Source of the DNA: Takifugu bimaculatus
Taxonomy: Eukaryota; Chordata; Actinopteri; Tetraodontiformes; Tetraodontidae
Length of the DNA stretch: 64,000 nt
Assembly (NCBI GenBank): GCA_004026145.2
Contig: CP034996.1
Location: forward strand, 11,027,282 to 11,091,281
Direction: 5' to 3'
The notes below the pieces were generated by a model, which saw only the letters and a program-made list of their open reading frames with translations, did no database searches and was not told where the DNA came from. Below are positions 23,835 through 38,469 of this stretch, in pieces (within the stretch, counting starts at the first letter, position 1; every line of letters starts with the position of its first letter). Made by a program: the position numbers and the translations under genes.

Positions 23835-26560
23835 GTAAGAATGAGCCCAGAACCATTCGCCACGGTGTCTCCAGTCACTCATAACAAGTGTCATCGATTA
23901 AGGAACGATTTAAAATGTAATGTCGATGGTGATGCTCTGCGCCACCTAAGCTAACTATATCTTTAGCCAGTTAGCTGCAAACGAATTTTATTCGTCAATC
24001 CGACGCCTGTTGCTCTTAATTCGTCGTATAAATGTTTTGGTATAAAGTTAATACATGTCGCAGCCTTTCTGGTTGCGTAAAAGTTGCGTTTATTGCCCCA
24101 TCATCTAAATACGCAACAGGAAGGGCGTGAAAACGGTGACCTTCAGGGATGAATGTCTATTCTGAGGACACTGGGGTGCATTCTTGACGCGTAAAGAGTC
24201 GTTCCATGACTTATTGTGAAAGCTACATTTGAGGGAAAATGGTGGCAATATTCTGCCTGTCTGTTGCGGTCGTGTGAGCTGTCAGTGAGTATATGCGCCG
24301 AAGCACGTAGACCATCTCTGGGAGGAGGGGGAGGGGGGTAACCTGTAGCTACACCATCAAACGTTCAAATCACACCATTCAGGCTTCGGACTTTTGAGTG
24401 GTTCATTGTTGAACAAAATCAGATTTAATATGACGTTCAGGGGAATTTCACTGAACAGCGTGATTTTCAGTAATGGTGGTTTCACCAGGAGTTCCTGCCG
24501 GTGATGCAAATGAAACTGTGCATAGAGATTTATCGACGAATGGAGGTGGATGCCTTTCATATTCTACAGTTAGTGTGCTCACAGTCTTTCCCACGGTTAT
24601 TCTTTGAAGCCCCTTTTGACGAAGGGGGCTTTATCAACCGCTCATATGTGGGAAATGTGAGTTACTGTTTTCCTACACTCCCTCAGAAGTCTCAACTTGT
24701 TGCTTAAACTGCAATGCACGCAGCTTTGTCATCAATCACCTTTGTATCAGCGTGCTGAATGGGAAACGGCACCCCCTCTAGCAGTGCTGGATCCAGGCCC
24801 GAGGATAAGACCCAAAAGGCAGAGACTTGCACCACTGTCGGGAGCAACAGTCCGTCTGGTAATAAAATGCAGCACATTGACAAGGCTTTTGGCTTGAGGT
24901 AGTGCTGCCCGGCAGAAGCAGTCTTACCCCCTTAGGGGGTCACGCAGCTTGCAATGTAGAGAATAAGCAAGGTAGGTAAATCCCCAGGAGGGCTTATTGA
25001 TGCGAATCAATACGATCAATACTGCATATACCATTTTGCAGTTTGGTAGTGGGTGGGAGTTTAACCCCGCATGCTTGCTTATAGTCCTGGAACCGTTAAG
25101 TCTGTCAGGCCATCGGACGCTTTGATCAGTCAATTTGGACTTTTTAATTTCTCATTTAGGATCTGTTTACCCCGTGTTCTGGTAACGGAGTTGTTGTAAC
25201 TGTGGCGGGCCCATTATTAGACCCAGGGATCAGTCATCGTGCCACCACAGTAGCAGCGTCTCCATCCTGATGTCGCACTGCAGAAGCCGTCGCGTGTCGC
25301 ACATTTGCTGCGCAACAGGCAGCGCACAAATGACCGAGAGCACGGCGGAGCATCCGACGCCAGCCCTGCTCATTTAATTCATATCAAAGGAGTAGACGAG
25401 TCCCGAAGGTGACATCCAGATATAGATAACAGCCAGTATTGTGTCTGGAGCTGTTGGAGCAGTTGCACTGGTGTGACATTATGCATATTTATATTATCCT
25501 CTTTAGTTGTCAGCTGGGTGCAGGTCCAAATGTATACACTTCAAACAGCGCAGGCCTGGTCTGAGTGTTGCTCCTTAACCTTTTGCAGGTTTTGCCAGTG
25601 CCACGTCTCTCCCCTGCTGGGGGCCATTGTCCTTGACTTCCCCTTTTCAAAGCTCTGCCTTTGGCAATTGATATGCAGTAACGTACTTTAGTTCTCTTTC
25701 CTTTATGGATCAACACGTTTGATAGCATTATTTGAACGTGCTGACTTTGGGTAAAGTGACTTTTTTAAGTAAATTCCACACCAGACCTGGAGTCGGTAGA
25801 AAGGGTTGCTGTGGCCTGCAGCTTCCTCACAAAAGACTGCCAGATATCTGCTGAGCGTGACTTTCCGTAGAACCTGTCATGGGTTAGACGTTATCAAGTG
25901 TAGATACCTTCTTTCAGTCTTACCCAGTTACACAGAAGCATTTTCGAGTTCTGCGCCGTGGTGCCGGCGCACTGTAGCCCATAGCGTGAGCTCTGAATGT
26001 TATCAGGTTTAAGCCGGGGATTAGCAAAGGATATAATGGACGGCAGGTAGTACACTGCCACAATAATCTTGTTTTTTTGGCTGCCATTAGCAGCTGGAAT
26101 AGTTTAATCATTTTCACACATGCCGGTTTTGGAAATGGTGACACAAACATAGAAATGTCCTTCGGATACACCTTAATTTTCAGTTTCCAGCAAAAAATAA
26201 AGCAATGCGACTGAAAAATTAGTTTGCAAATGTGGAAACAAACCTGATGTTTGTCACAACTAGGCAATTTAAAGACAGAGTGTCACAATGGGAAGAAGCT
26301 TTTGCATTGAAGCGTCGCTGAGGAAGGAGAACCGCTGGGCCCAGCATCCAGTCCTGAGTGTGTAATGAGCGCTGGTGTTGGTGCCATGTTGCGTAACTGC
26401 TGCCTCCCTGGCTTCTGTGAATGGGATGGCGGGAGGGGGGGAGGGTTACGTAACTGCTTAGTTGTGGCGGAACGAACAGGGAAAGACGGAACAAATGAAA
26501 ATGGAGGCATGTTTGTGCACGTTTATACTCTACTCTGTCGTCCACCAGGAAGCAGGAAGC

Positions 26561-26584
26561 ACACACACACACACACACACACAC
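26561..26584. repeat. (AC)n microsatellite in aldoc intron 1
   Basis: Uninterrupted AC dinucleotide array. Confidence 0.9.
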
Positions 26585-26761
26585 GCCTCGTTTTTTTTCT
26601 ACAAATATCTTTTTCCTGTTGCGGCTTCGAGCGGCGCTTCATGCTCCAGCAACATAGGCATGTAGCTGTAGACAATAGCAGGACCAAACAATGACACCAG
26701 CGCCTGTCATCATAAAACGCACCGTAAAAGAATGCCGACCTTGCCCCCTCTTCCAGCCACC

Positions 26762-29003
<2,242 letters not shown>

Positions 29004-30400
29004 ACCAACTTCCACATTCAGCCGTGGTCTTCTTGTAGTCTTATAACTGCTCCGCTATTTCCCCTCACTCCTCCATCAGTAACAGGCCTGCGCTGTCTAC
29101 TGTACTTTAGAGTTGTCAGAATTATTATAATTACATTATTACGTGTCTCTTTAAAGATTGTGAAACTAAATTAAAGGGGAGAGGCTTTTTTTTTGTCTAT
29201 TTTTTTTTTTTCTATTTAGTCCAACAAATCACATCAGACAAATCGTCAGTCAGTATTCAGTTGTGCCTCATGTGAACAGTCTCCACTTTGGAGCCACTCC
29301 CAGCACGCCAGATCAGCCCGTGTGTCGGTGTTTGGATTGTTAGACCATGAAACACCTCACTGACATCCTGACAGCAGGACCAAACGCTTCCTGGTGGCGC
29401 CAGCGTGAGAAGCTTTTCCAGACAGCTCCAGCAGAGGTCAGTAGTGCCCTCTGTTATTGACCACAGCACACCAGGGGGCCACCCTTCGTCATTATCAGCT
29501 TTCCGTTCACGCACCTAGGACCACCATTAATGGACACACGTCGTGCGCCTGTTTCAGTATAACATTAACTTTAAATTGCATCATGTGAGTAATGTTTTTT
29601 GGTTGTGTAAAGGTGTCGATATTATGATGCTTGTGTGTCTTTCTTCCCCCCCCTGGATCCCCTCTGCACGCCCCACAGGAAGAGGTGGTTTATGTAGTGA
29701 GGACCAACATTTGGGGTTAGCAGCAGGGGAGCCAGTCACTGCTGTGTTTGAGTACTGTGATGTTTGTGACGTTAATATGGCTCTTGAAACATTTGGTGTC
29801 TCAAATAGTGGAGAAAAATAAATCTTTAAAACTCGCAGAGATGTTGTCCGTTGCATTCATTTCTCTTTGGTTGACATCTAAGAATCTGGCCGAGGTCTTT
29901 TTGACGGCGGTCGTCAGGCTTCTCTCCAAAATTCCGTTAAACAATTTTCCTCACTTAGTGCACTGTTTTCTAGTTTAAAGCTGGAGAACTATTATAACGT
30001 AAAATGACAGAGCAGAAACCTGGCAATTAGGTGAAATTGCCTAATTTTAATGATGTTAAATTAAATCTGGTCATGTTTATGTCTCTCTGTTTTAACATTT
30101 AAATGGAAACAAAGTAGTGGACTTAGAAACATCTACATACCTGAGAGAAGAGAGTTCAGAACTGTTCATGTTGAGGATGCTGTTTAAATCCACTCATATC
30201 AGGATAGACATCCACACACCCAGAATATATCTATCATTTTAATTATGAATCAGGTTCATAGATCAAATGATCTGTTTCCTACGTGTGCATCAGATGGGAT
30301 AGAGAAGCAAATTTAATGTGATTTACATTTGAGTATGTTTTGACTACATTTGTAGGTCTCATTAATCCCAACATGTTTTTAAGATGCATGTGTGTGTGTC
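29004..30400. other. aldoc 3' UTR and aldoc-mia intergenic
   Basis: Possible aldoc poly(A) signals are ATTAAA at 29170-29175 and AATAAA at 29817-29822. Because mia is on the minus strand, its 3' UTR also falls here. No other gene is visible. Confidence 0.55.
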
Positions 30401-31022
30401 TCAGTTGCAGTAGAAGTCCCAGTTCTGAAATTAAAAGGGAAGATCTGTAATTAGAAGCCACCACGCTTGACTTAAGAAGGTGTTCAGGTGTGTTGGCTCA
30501 CCGTGGTCTTCACTTCAGTGTCGGCTGGCATGAGCGGGAGGACCTCCTTCACTACACTGCTGGGAAAGTGTCCAATGCGAGCCTCCTGCTGTCCATAATA
30601 AGAGTCCTGCACCTGCAATTGAACGTATGAACAAACCTCTGAGCCATCAAACGCATCTTTGGATCCTTTTTACTGTATCATCCAGTGTAAGAACATACAG
30701 TGCCGGCCCAGAAGAGGTTCCCTCTGCCCTTCAGCATAGCATAAACGTAGATGAGCTGGCCCTGTCTGAAGGTGATGAACCTGCAGTCAGCAGTGCTAAA
30801 ATCCTGCAGGGCTTGAGCTATCAAGATGGGGTCTGCAGAGCAGAACGTGGTTTGATTACGTCTCATTCTGGGTCAGAAATGGACAAACACTTGGTTCTAC
30901 TCACGGCTGCAGTCGAAGTCAGCGCAGAGTTTCTTGGTGGAAAGTTTAGACATCTGCTTCCCTCCTTCGCAGGTCGACAGCAGGAGCCAGAGGGAAAGAG
31001 CGAGCCAGAGTTTGGAGGCCAT
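30401..31022 (-). CDS. mia: MIA: melanoma inhibitory activity protein (secreted SH3-like)
   Basis: Four exons on the minus strand: 30905-31022, 30699-30832, 30502-30612 and 30401-30424. They give an intact 128-residue protein (human MIA 131). A signal peptide (MASKLWLALSLWLLLSTCEG) precedes a secreted SH3-like domain. Motifs: KLSTKKLCADFDCSHPI, DCRFITFRQGQLIYVY, LKGRGNLFWAGTV, ARIGHFPSSVVKEV and the terminal WDFYCN. The four conserved cysteines of the family are present. MIA is secreted by chondrocytes and melanoma cells and binds matrix and integrins; that comes from mammals. KLKGRG-type and WDFYC motifs favour MIA over otoraplin, which ends DFFCE. The last exon codes for only seven residues and the stop. 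The gene lies tail to tail with aldoc. Confidence 0.88.
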
Positions 31023-32335
31023 GTCTGTGGGAGAGCACCAGGAGAACCGATGATAGAAGATTTTCACAGGTCTCTTCTCTGCTTGCTGTCCCCAAGACAA
31101 ACAGGGGTCTCTTGTTGTTACTCCCCCAGCCCCTAAACACAGAGAGAGAGAGAGAGAGAGAGAGCGAGAGCGAGAGAGAAGGGTCCTTTCAGATTGTTCA
31201 GGCAGGTAAACAGAGCAGGAGGGGAGCGAGGAGGAGGGGGCAGATTAGACAGAGCCCTGCTTGTGCTGTGACCTTTCCCCTCTCTCCTTCTCCGTCCGGC
31301 TGTGGCACACTGCCCAGATTTACCGGTCAGCAACACACTCCTCTGTGATCCTTATCCACCTAGTGGCCTTGTCCACGGCCACTAGGTGTCAGAGCGGCAG
31401 GCATCTGACGGCAGATGCCCACCATCCACCCTGCCACGGCAGATTCCTCCCTCTGCGGCCTGTCTGGCTCCAGAGGTGGAGCCACTGGCTGTATTTACAT
31501 ACTGTATGTTTCCACTGCCAGGGAAACCAGCTGAACCTCTCTTGTGCAAACACACACACTCACACTAACACACACCTACCCAACAGGAAGACTTTACCTG
31601 CTTGGTATGAGTCGGCTGGCAACGCACAGGTAAGACAAACTCCATTTTTGTCCTTTCCAGTCCGGTAATTTCTTTTGTCTCCCAAACATCAGTTTAATTC
31701 AAAGGTTTCTCTCCAGGACTGAAGTTGTTGGGCCGTGAATCAGCAGCGAGTTTCAGTGGAATTCGCGGCACTGACAGGTGACTCAGGGAACGCTGATGTT
31801 TCAATCAAAGTCTACAGTCAATGCAAAGGTGTTTTCATGTCTTTTCCTCATACGGCAAACATCAAATGGGACTGGCCGAGAATGTTGTATTTGTATAAAT
31901 GATTAGTGGGACACAGTGTTCTTGGAATTTAGGGAGGGGGAGTGAAGCAGAGATAATAGTTGAGCTGGTATTTCGGTCAGAGTAACAGTAGGAAGTGTTG
32001 CACAAAAGACGCCCTCCAGGGCCACATGGGATTGTATTACTTGTACACAACTAGAACTACTCACTAAGGTCATCTTTTCGATCCTGAAGTTCCCAGTGAA
32101 CGTGCTGGTTTACAGTTAACTGGGGTATTTGTTTCACCCTCAGAGGCATCTGTGAAGGCAAGAGGACTTGGGACTGATGAGAGCGCCGACAGCGATGCAC
32201 CATGAGTAGAACAGAGGATGGGAAGTGAATCGTCCGCTCTGGATCGGACCGTCGAGGAAGGGGAAGTTCTGATCTTCAACCTTCGTCCCATCCACCTGCT
32301 GCTGCTGTGATGTTTGCAGACTGAGCCTGTCTGGG
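31023..32335. other. Divergent intergenic region between mia and the BICD-like gene
   Basis: It must hold the mia promoter (left) and the promoter/5' UTR of the plus-strand gene (right). Seen: a GA-rich simple repeat at 31141-31178 just upstream of mia, and a 12-bp inverted repeat at 31357-31388. No coding signal is supportable. Confidence 0.55.
31357..31388. repeat. Perfect 12-bp inverted repeat with CTCF-like arms
   Basis: CACCTAGTGGCC (31357-31368) and GGCCACTAGGTG (31377-31388) are exact reverse complements separated by 8 bases. The right arm and its flank (CCACTAGGTGTCAG) match most of the CTCF core. Confidence 0.8.
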
Positions 32336-34645
32336 ATGTTTACTCCAAGGAAGACCAGCCTCCCCTCCCCCAGCCTGGAGGACTCCTTCTTTCCTCTGTC
32401 CTCGTCCTCATCTGTGTCCCTGTCCTTTGTGCGCCCTCAGTCCACATCATCCCCCGGCAACTGTGACAGCGGGGGAGGGCTGGACCCGGACCTGATCCTG
32501 GCTGCAGAACTGGGGCAGGCTCTCCTGGAGAAAAATGAGGAGCTGGCGGCCTCTCTGGAGCAGAGCAAGAGGCAGGTGGAGGTGCGAGAAACTGCGAATC
32601 AGCGATTATTAACGGAGCTCCCGGAGCAGTCTTGGATTACAGCAATTACACATTCTCAATAACTATTCTTACCCCCGTTGGGGCCCATTTTCTCCTCATG
32701 GGGTCAGGGGAGATTTAATCAAGAGTGACTGAATTAGCGCATCTCTACCTGCTGAGAGAACGAGAGAGCGTTCCAGGACGCCCTAAATAAGACATCCGAG
32801 TTGTTGAGAGGTTACTCTTCTCACCTAGTAAGCGCTGGAGATGTAATCAAAAATAGAGGATTGGGATATCCCACTTTTGTCTAAGCTGGTGTTAGCGTGA
32901 GTGTAGCACTAATCCTGAACTCTGCAAGTTACATAAAAGTGTTGTCCGTAGATCACAACCTTTCTTACCTTCAGCTTTAAATGATTCAAAGTGTTCAGGC
33001 CAGTGTGTCTAAAAGTAGCATCTTTTGTGATGTGTCAGGCTTTACAGCAGGAGAAGCACGTTCTCCTGAGGAAGCTGGAGGTGAACGAGCTGGAGTCCGG
33101 GCAGAGGGAGGCCGAGCTGGTCGCAGATTTAGCTGCGGCCAAGGCCGAGCTGGAGCGGCATCACAGCCAGGGACGCGACCGGCGGAGAGATGAGAGCGGG
33201 CAGCTGACCCAGCTCGCCAGCCACAATCAGCGGCTGGTGGAGCAGCTTTCAGAGGTGATGAAGCAGAGGACGTCACTCAGATGTGGGGGGGGGGGGGGGA
33301 ATGCAGCCGAGCAGGTTCAGATGTCACAGCCACACCAGACTTTGCACAATGTTTTGTCTCAACTCTTGGTCTTCCATCCGCACAGGCCGTGACGCTGGAA
33401 CACTCCCTGAGGACGGAGCTACGCTCCCTCAGAGACGAGATGGAAGAATCTTCATTCAGCCGGAATATTAACTTCAAACAGTTGGAGGGCATACAAGCAG
33501 AGGTACCTGTTGCAATGAATTCAGTGGGGTCTGCCGTCGCTGCAGACTTCTAAACACATCTCTGTGAATGAAAGCATGGAAAAGCTTAATAATTCGTGAA
33601 TAAGGCGAGATAACAGATGGGTCCGTGCCTTATCACAGCAATTAGGCACGTTTAGAAGGTCACAGCCTCAAGTTATTGTAGTTGTGATGGGACATCCTTT
33701 GCAGAACCGAGTTTTGCTGGAGCGTCTTTCGCACATGGAGGTGCAGCTGGGAGCTTCAGAGGAGGATGCCGAACGCCTCCGCAGGGAAAGGGAGCAGCTC
33801 CGAGAGAGGCTGTCAGAGCTGCAAAGCACCCTGAGAGAGAAGGAAGCAGAGGTGAGCATTGCATGGGTGGATCCCGGGCAGCAGGGGCGCTCACCTGCGC
33901 GTCTCATCGCTGCTCTGGCCGCGTGTTTCACCTGTAGATAGAGCAGGAGCAGGGCCTGGTGTTTGAGCTGCGAAGCATGAATCACACCCTCCAGCAGAAG
34001 GCTCTGAACATGGGAGAGGACGGCATCCTGGACGGCGTGCAGGCACAACCTCTGTCTCTCCTCAGTGAAATCCAACAGTCACAGGTCTCACACACACTCC
34101 CACACACACACACAACCCCCCCTCCACACACACACACACACACAGACACAGACACACTCAGAAAGATGCCTGTATCCTATATTTTCTGTTTCTAACCAGG
34201 CTAAAGAAGCCCTTCTAGCTCACTCCTCCGTCCTACAAGCCAAAGATAAGGAGATACAGCTGCTCAAAGAGGAGGTGTGTTTGCTCTTCTGTCCTAAAAC
34301 ATCTAGAATAATAACTGTCCACAGCAAAATTTATTTTCCCTCCAGATTATTTTTGGTGTTCAACTCAGTAAACGTAGAATTCCTGTGAGGTTGAATGTCA
34401 GTCTTTAGCCTGAATTGTTCATACAGCGTGTAGGTGAAGAGGCGCCCTACAGAGCTGATGCGAGCACGCAGAACTTTGCATTGATACGCGTTCATCTGAA
34501 TTTGAATTTCACACATTGCAGCTACAGTCCCAGCGAGAAGAACTTGAAGCCCTGAGCGAGGAGATAAAACCATTTAGAAACAGTCCTGGGATGCCAAGTT
34601 ACAGGTGACTTCATTAATACAACGATTCTCTAGAGAAACCTGTTT

Positions 34646-34695
<50 letters not shown>

Positions 34696-35260
34696 TGAGA
34701 GATAACTGGAGCAATCACACGTTCCAAGAGTTTACAGTAATAATGTAGAAAGACTTGCTGTAGACGTTCTCTTTTTAAAATTATCATTGAAATTGAATAA
34801 AATATTTCCATAGGTGTAAATTAGCTTTATTGTCATCATTTACATGTATGGAAATGACAGACTTTTTCCTCATTTATCAGCGTGCATGTGTTCTCTGTGT
34901 TGTCGTGCAGCTCTTTGGAGAGCGAGCTGGCCACGGTGCGTCAGGAGAAAGAGTCTCTGACGCAGCAGCTGCTCAACACCATCAAACACAAGGTGGCGCT
35001 GTCCCAAGAGTTAGAGGCCTGGCAGGTAGGACCGAGCGCAGTTAAACAACGATCTTTTTCTATTGGTAACTGGGCCTGGGGTGGTGTTGCAGGAGGACAT
35101 GCGCTTGGTGATCAACCAACAGGTGCTGCAGAGGGAGGAGGAGAGGAAGAGGGAGAAGCAGGAGGAGAGGGAGAAGACGGGAGGTCTTCAGAGGAGCAAG
35201 TCTCTGAAGGTGAAGGGAGAGGCAGGGAAGGGATTCTTCTCCTTTTTCAAAGACAAGTGA
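32336..35260 (+). CDS. bicdl2l: BICD family-like cargo adaptor (BICDL2-like)
   Basis: Nine exons: 32336-32581, 33039-33254, 33386-33502, 33705-33851, 33938-34084, 34200-34274, 34522-34604, 34911-35025 and 35093-35260. They give an intact 437-residue protein that is almost all coiled coil. The start of the coil holds the CC1 box AAELGQALLEKNEELA, which in BICD-type adaptors binds the dynein light intermediate chain. LLSEIQQSQ, LLNTIKHKVALSQELEAWQ, DMRLVINQQV and the terminal FFSFFKDK match the BICDL family end. Such proteins link dynein-dynactin to vesicle cargo such as Rab6 or Rab13 membranes. The family is secure. The paralogue symbol is less so: the protein is shorter than BICDL1 (573 residues in human), which favours a BICDL2-type gene. 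Confidence 0.8.
34083..34153. repeat. CA-rich microsatellite in BICD-like gene intron 5
   Basis: CA runs interrupted by CT and poly-C steps, starting at the exon 5 donor. Confidence 0.85.
34647..34693. repeat. (GT)n microsatellite in BICD-like gene intron 7
   Basis: Uninterrupted GT dinucleotide array. Confidence 0.9.
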
Positions 35261-36431
35261 CAAAGACAAGCAGCAGCAGTTTTACCAGGCCTGAACCTGT
35301 GCTGGTCTGAGACCAGCTACCCATGTTTACAGCCTCAGATTTGATATATTTATGTAGAGATGAATTTACTGGGTCAGGACTTTATATTAAACTCTAAAAC
35401 CACTAAGTGATTGTATCCCTTTTACAAGCTTGTTACAACTATGTTAATAACTGTCTTTCTGTCATATCACTGAAAGGGAACAAGCGGACATTATGAAAAC
35501 ACAAACTGGAACTGATATAAATAATATTTTTATTAAATTAAAGTTCCAAAAGATAGTCATTCCCTCCAGCCACCTCTGTTTACATCAGATAATGAAATAT
35601 GTAATAACACATATGCAAACTGCTCAAGTAATATGTAGCAGGTCCAGAAGCGTCCAGGCTGCCGACGCTCATTATCTACCTACATTTACATACAGTACAG
35701 TCGCGGCCCGGCACGGTCGGTGCAGATCCACTCTCGCGTCGCTCAGCTGGAGTCGTCGGGTCAGCACCATTTTGTCTTCCAGTAAAAAGCAGCCTTTTGT
35801 CCACATGTTGGACCTCCCTCGCTTTAGAGAAGGACGTGCACCTGATCATACGCACATATGATTTCTGGCCTTTGGACGCAGTCTGAATAATGAAGGGAAA
35901 TGATCAATTTAATGAGCTGCGTTTGGGGCTGTTTTAAGCATAATCCTACAGAATATCAAACCAGTCAGTTTTATTGCCAAATCTAACATGGATCCCAGTT
36001 TCTATCGACCAATATTTCCCCCTTTAATTAGAAAAACTTTACAATGACTCCTTTAAAAATGCTCGACAGAAAAATCAGGTAAAACACTATATCTCTGAAT
36101 ATATAATCATATAATGATTAGTTATAGTATAAAACATGATTTTGTTTTCAGTGCAATAAATCTCTTCTATTGTTTTCCCAGGAAGTGATGTGCAATCTGG
36201 TTTTAGATCAAATGAAACAGAAGCTTCTATTTTCCCCTTAAAAACCGTTTAAACTAGACAAAGCATGACCTCATTTTTGTGAGGTAGACTTGAAATACTG
36301 CGAGGAGGCGGTTTGGGTTGGAACACCCAGCCGGGACAATCGTGTCGTTCGGGGCTTGACTGGAGCTGTTAGAGTAACCTGGATGAATCAACTCAGCTCT
36401 GAAACAGGTCTCTGCTCAACTGTCCTGAGGC
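35261..36431. other. Convergent 3' region of the BICD-like gene and tomm40l
   Basis: ATTAAA at 35386-35391 (plus) is a likely poly(A) signal for the BICD-like gene. TTTATT (AATAAA on the minus strand) at 35970-35975 and 35529-35534 are candidates for tomm40l. No other gene is visible. Confidence 0.5.
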
Positions 36432-38469
36432 TCATCCCACGGTGACGCCAAGCCCCACCTGGAGCTTGTCACCACGGTGATTCACAAAGGCTCCCATGAT
36501 CAGCGTGGCAGGGAGCGGGGTCAGACGCTTCTCCAACACCCCTCCTATGATGCACCGACTGTTAATCATACCTGGACGAAGACAAAAATGTTTTTTGACC
36601 ACTGCTCATGAACGCAGGACCCTAATGGACGTTTTAAATGCCTTGAAACTCTTTGAATTCAGATTACACAAAAGTAGTCCGACAACGTTGGGTCCCCTCT
36701 TCTGCTTCTAGTCCAGTTGAACCTCAGACTCCAAGCCCAGTCCCCTACAGACTGAGCCCCTACAGTGGTTGAACCCGTGACCTTGGCGCTATTGATGCCT
36801 AAACTACAGTAAGATATGTACAGATAATCTACCTCGAAATACCATGTTGGCCTCTGGAAGTTCCATTTGGTATCCAAATGAGGTTGTGGTCTCCTGTGTG
36901 CGAGTGCTGGCTTCGAACTCAACCCCTATCTGGATCTGGGGAACAAAAGACCAACATTTCTATGCTGATTCTGATGTCTTCCTGACGGTGGGACAGCAGT
37001 CACTATCCTCACTACCTGCTTGTTGGCTCGGTGATAATAGCTGGCATGGGCACCTCCTTTTCCAGCATTCAGTGTGGCTACCCAGTTTGGTCCTGGCGAA
37101 GGAAAGACAGAGAGAATGAAATAAAAAGAATCAACCGTGCAAATCTATGGAACATTGAGGAATGATTACTTGAGTATTGTCCTGCCAAAGTGAGAATTCC
37201 TCCTTCCTCTGCTCGGCCCCGGTGGTAAACCAACTCCCCTCCTAACACCAACCCAGAAGACACACTCTGCAGGAAGTGTGCCACAAGGATGACTGTCCGG
37301 CACCAATGCAGCAAATACACAAATGAATAACACAAATAACACACGAAAAACACAATGAATAACAATAAAGACTTCTTTTCTATGGTTAAAGTGACTTTGC
37401 ATCCCCGATCTTTAAAAGACCACAAAAATCAAGTAGATCTTTTTAGTAATTCACCGTTTCACTATTGGAGGTTCAATATATGAATGCACATTCCTCAATA
37501 ACTCACCTGACTCCCGGAGGACATCTGGGTTGGCTACAGTCACTGCAGCAGTAAAGTCACTTCCTCTGTACTCAGTCTCAAACTGCCAGGTTACAAACTG
37601 GGACTGTTGGGTCTACAGCACAAGCAGTAATAATCAGAATTAGTTAGACCTCTTTCATATTCTGCCCCTGAGAATGGAGTCAGAGTGTGTGTTAGAATCT
37701 CACCTGGAACACTGTTCTAGCTCGTACGCGCTCCGTGAGATGCAGCAGAGCGTGAGCGTTCAGGCTACCAGACTGAGTCCATCTCACCAATCAACGCTGG
37801 AGCATCCTAAAGAGGGTGGAAGGGATTAAGCTGCAACGTATCGTCACAAAAATGATTGTGGTTGTTGGTATTTTCAGATGAATATCAGTGTTCAACCTTG
37901 TCTTTGCTGTAATCATCAGACTGAAGATGCTCCACATGGAATCTATAGTAAGAAGGACTGACAGCACTTAGATGCAGCATATGACTGGACCTGGAGACAA
38001 AGCAACATGTTTAAAATAGAAATAGAAGAGATTGACACAGCACATTTGAAATGGGATGATATTTGGGAAAAGACACCTTGAAAAAGCTGCTTAAAGTTTT
38101 ATTAACAATCATCTTGATGCCCTCAATTTGTTGTGGAAAGACATCTAAGGACGGGAAGACATAAAGTAAAACATTAAATTCAACACTAATAGTAAATGAC
38201 ACCTTGAAATTTCACACTTAAAAATGTTGCAGCCTCTGTGATAACAAACTGCCAATTTGTGCGCTCTAAAAGTGGTCACACAAACCTTTACAGCTCCTGT
38301 GGAGAGAGTGGAAGCTGCCTGGGTTGGGTAAGCGTCCATCTCTCCTCTCCCAGCGTGGAGGACTGTCCCAGTGAGCAGGGTGTGAGTCCCAACGAGAGGA
38401 GGACTGGTTGGAAGAAAAAGGCCAATTATGATGGCCAGGATTGGAGGATAATGCCAGAACACTTCCCAT
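36432..38469 (-). CDS. tomm40l: TOMM40L (TOM40B): mitochondrial outer-membrane import channel paralogue
   Basis: Nine exons on the minus strand: 38286-38469, 38077-38144, 37897-37990, 37704-37806, 37507-37612, 37170-37292, 37016-37092, 36833-36935 and 36432-36571. Corrected length is 331 residues. TOM40-type beta barrels form the protein-import pore of the outer mitochondrial membrane. Motifs: LPNPGSF, DVFPQQIEGIKMIVNK, EYRGSDFTAAVT, VAHFLQS, LVLGGELVYHRG, GGAHASYYHRANKQ, GVEFEASTRTQETT, LPATLIMGAFVNH. VFQTQQ, ESVILVAHFLQS and GGAHASYYHRAN fit TOMM40L better than TOMM40. Two +1 shifts break the frame: an extra G/C at 37987-37988 (start of exon 3) and one extra base in exon 4 between EMDS and GSLNAH (about 37770-37780). 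All splice sites and flanking frames are intact. Assembly errors are likeliest, but two hits in one gene leave a recent pseudogene possible. Confidence 0.88.

Noticed and set aside
24697..26584. Several 65-120-residue frames in aldoc intron 1
   Set aside because: No family resemblance, no splice logic, and some are microsatellite derived.
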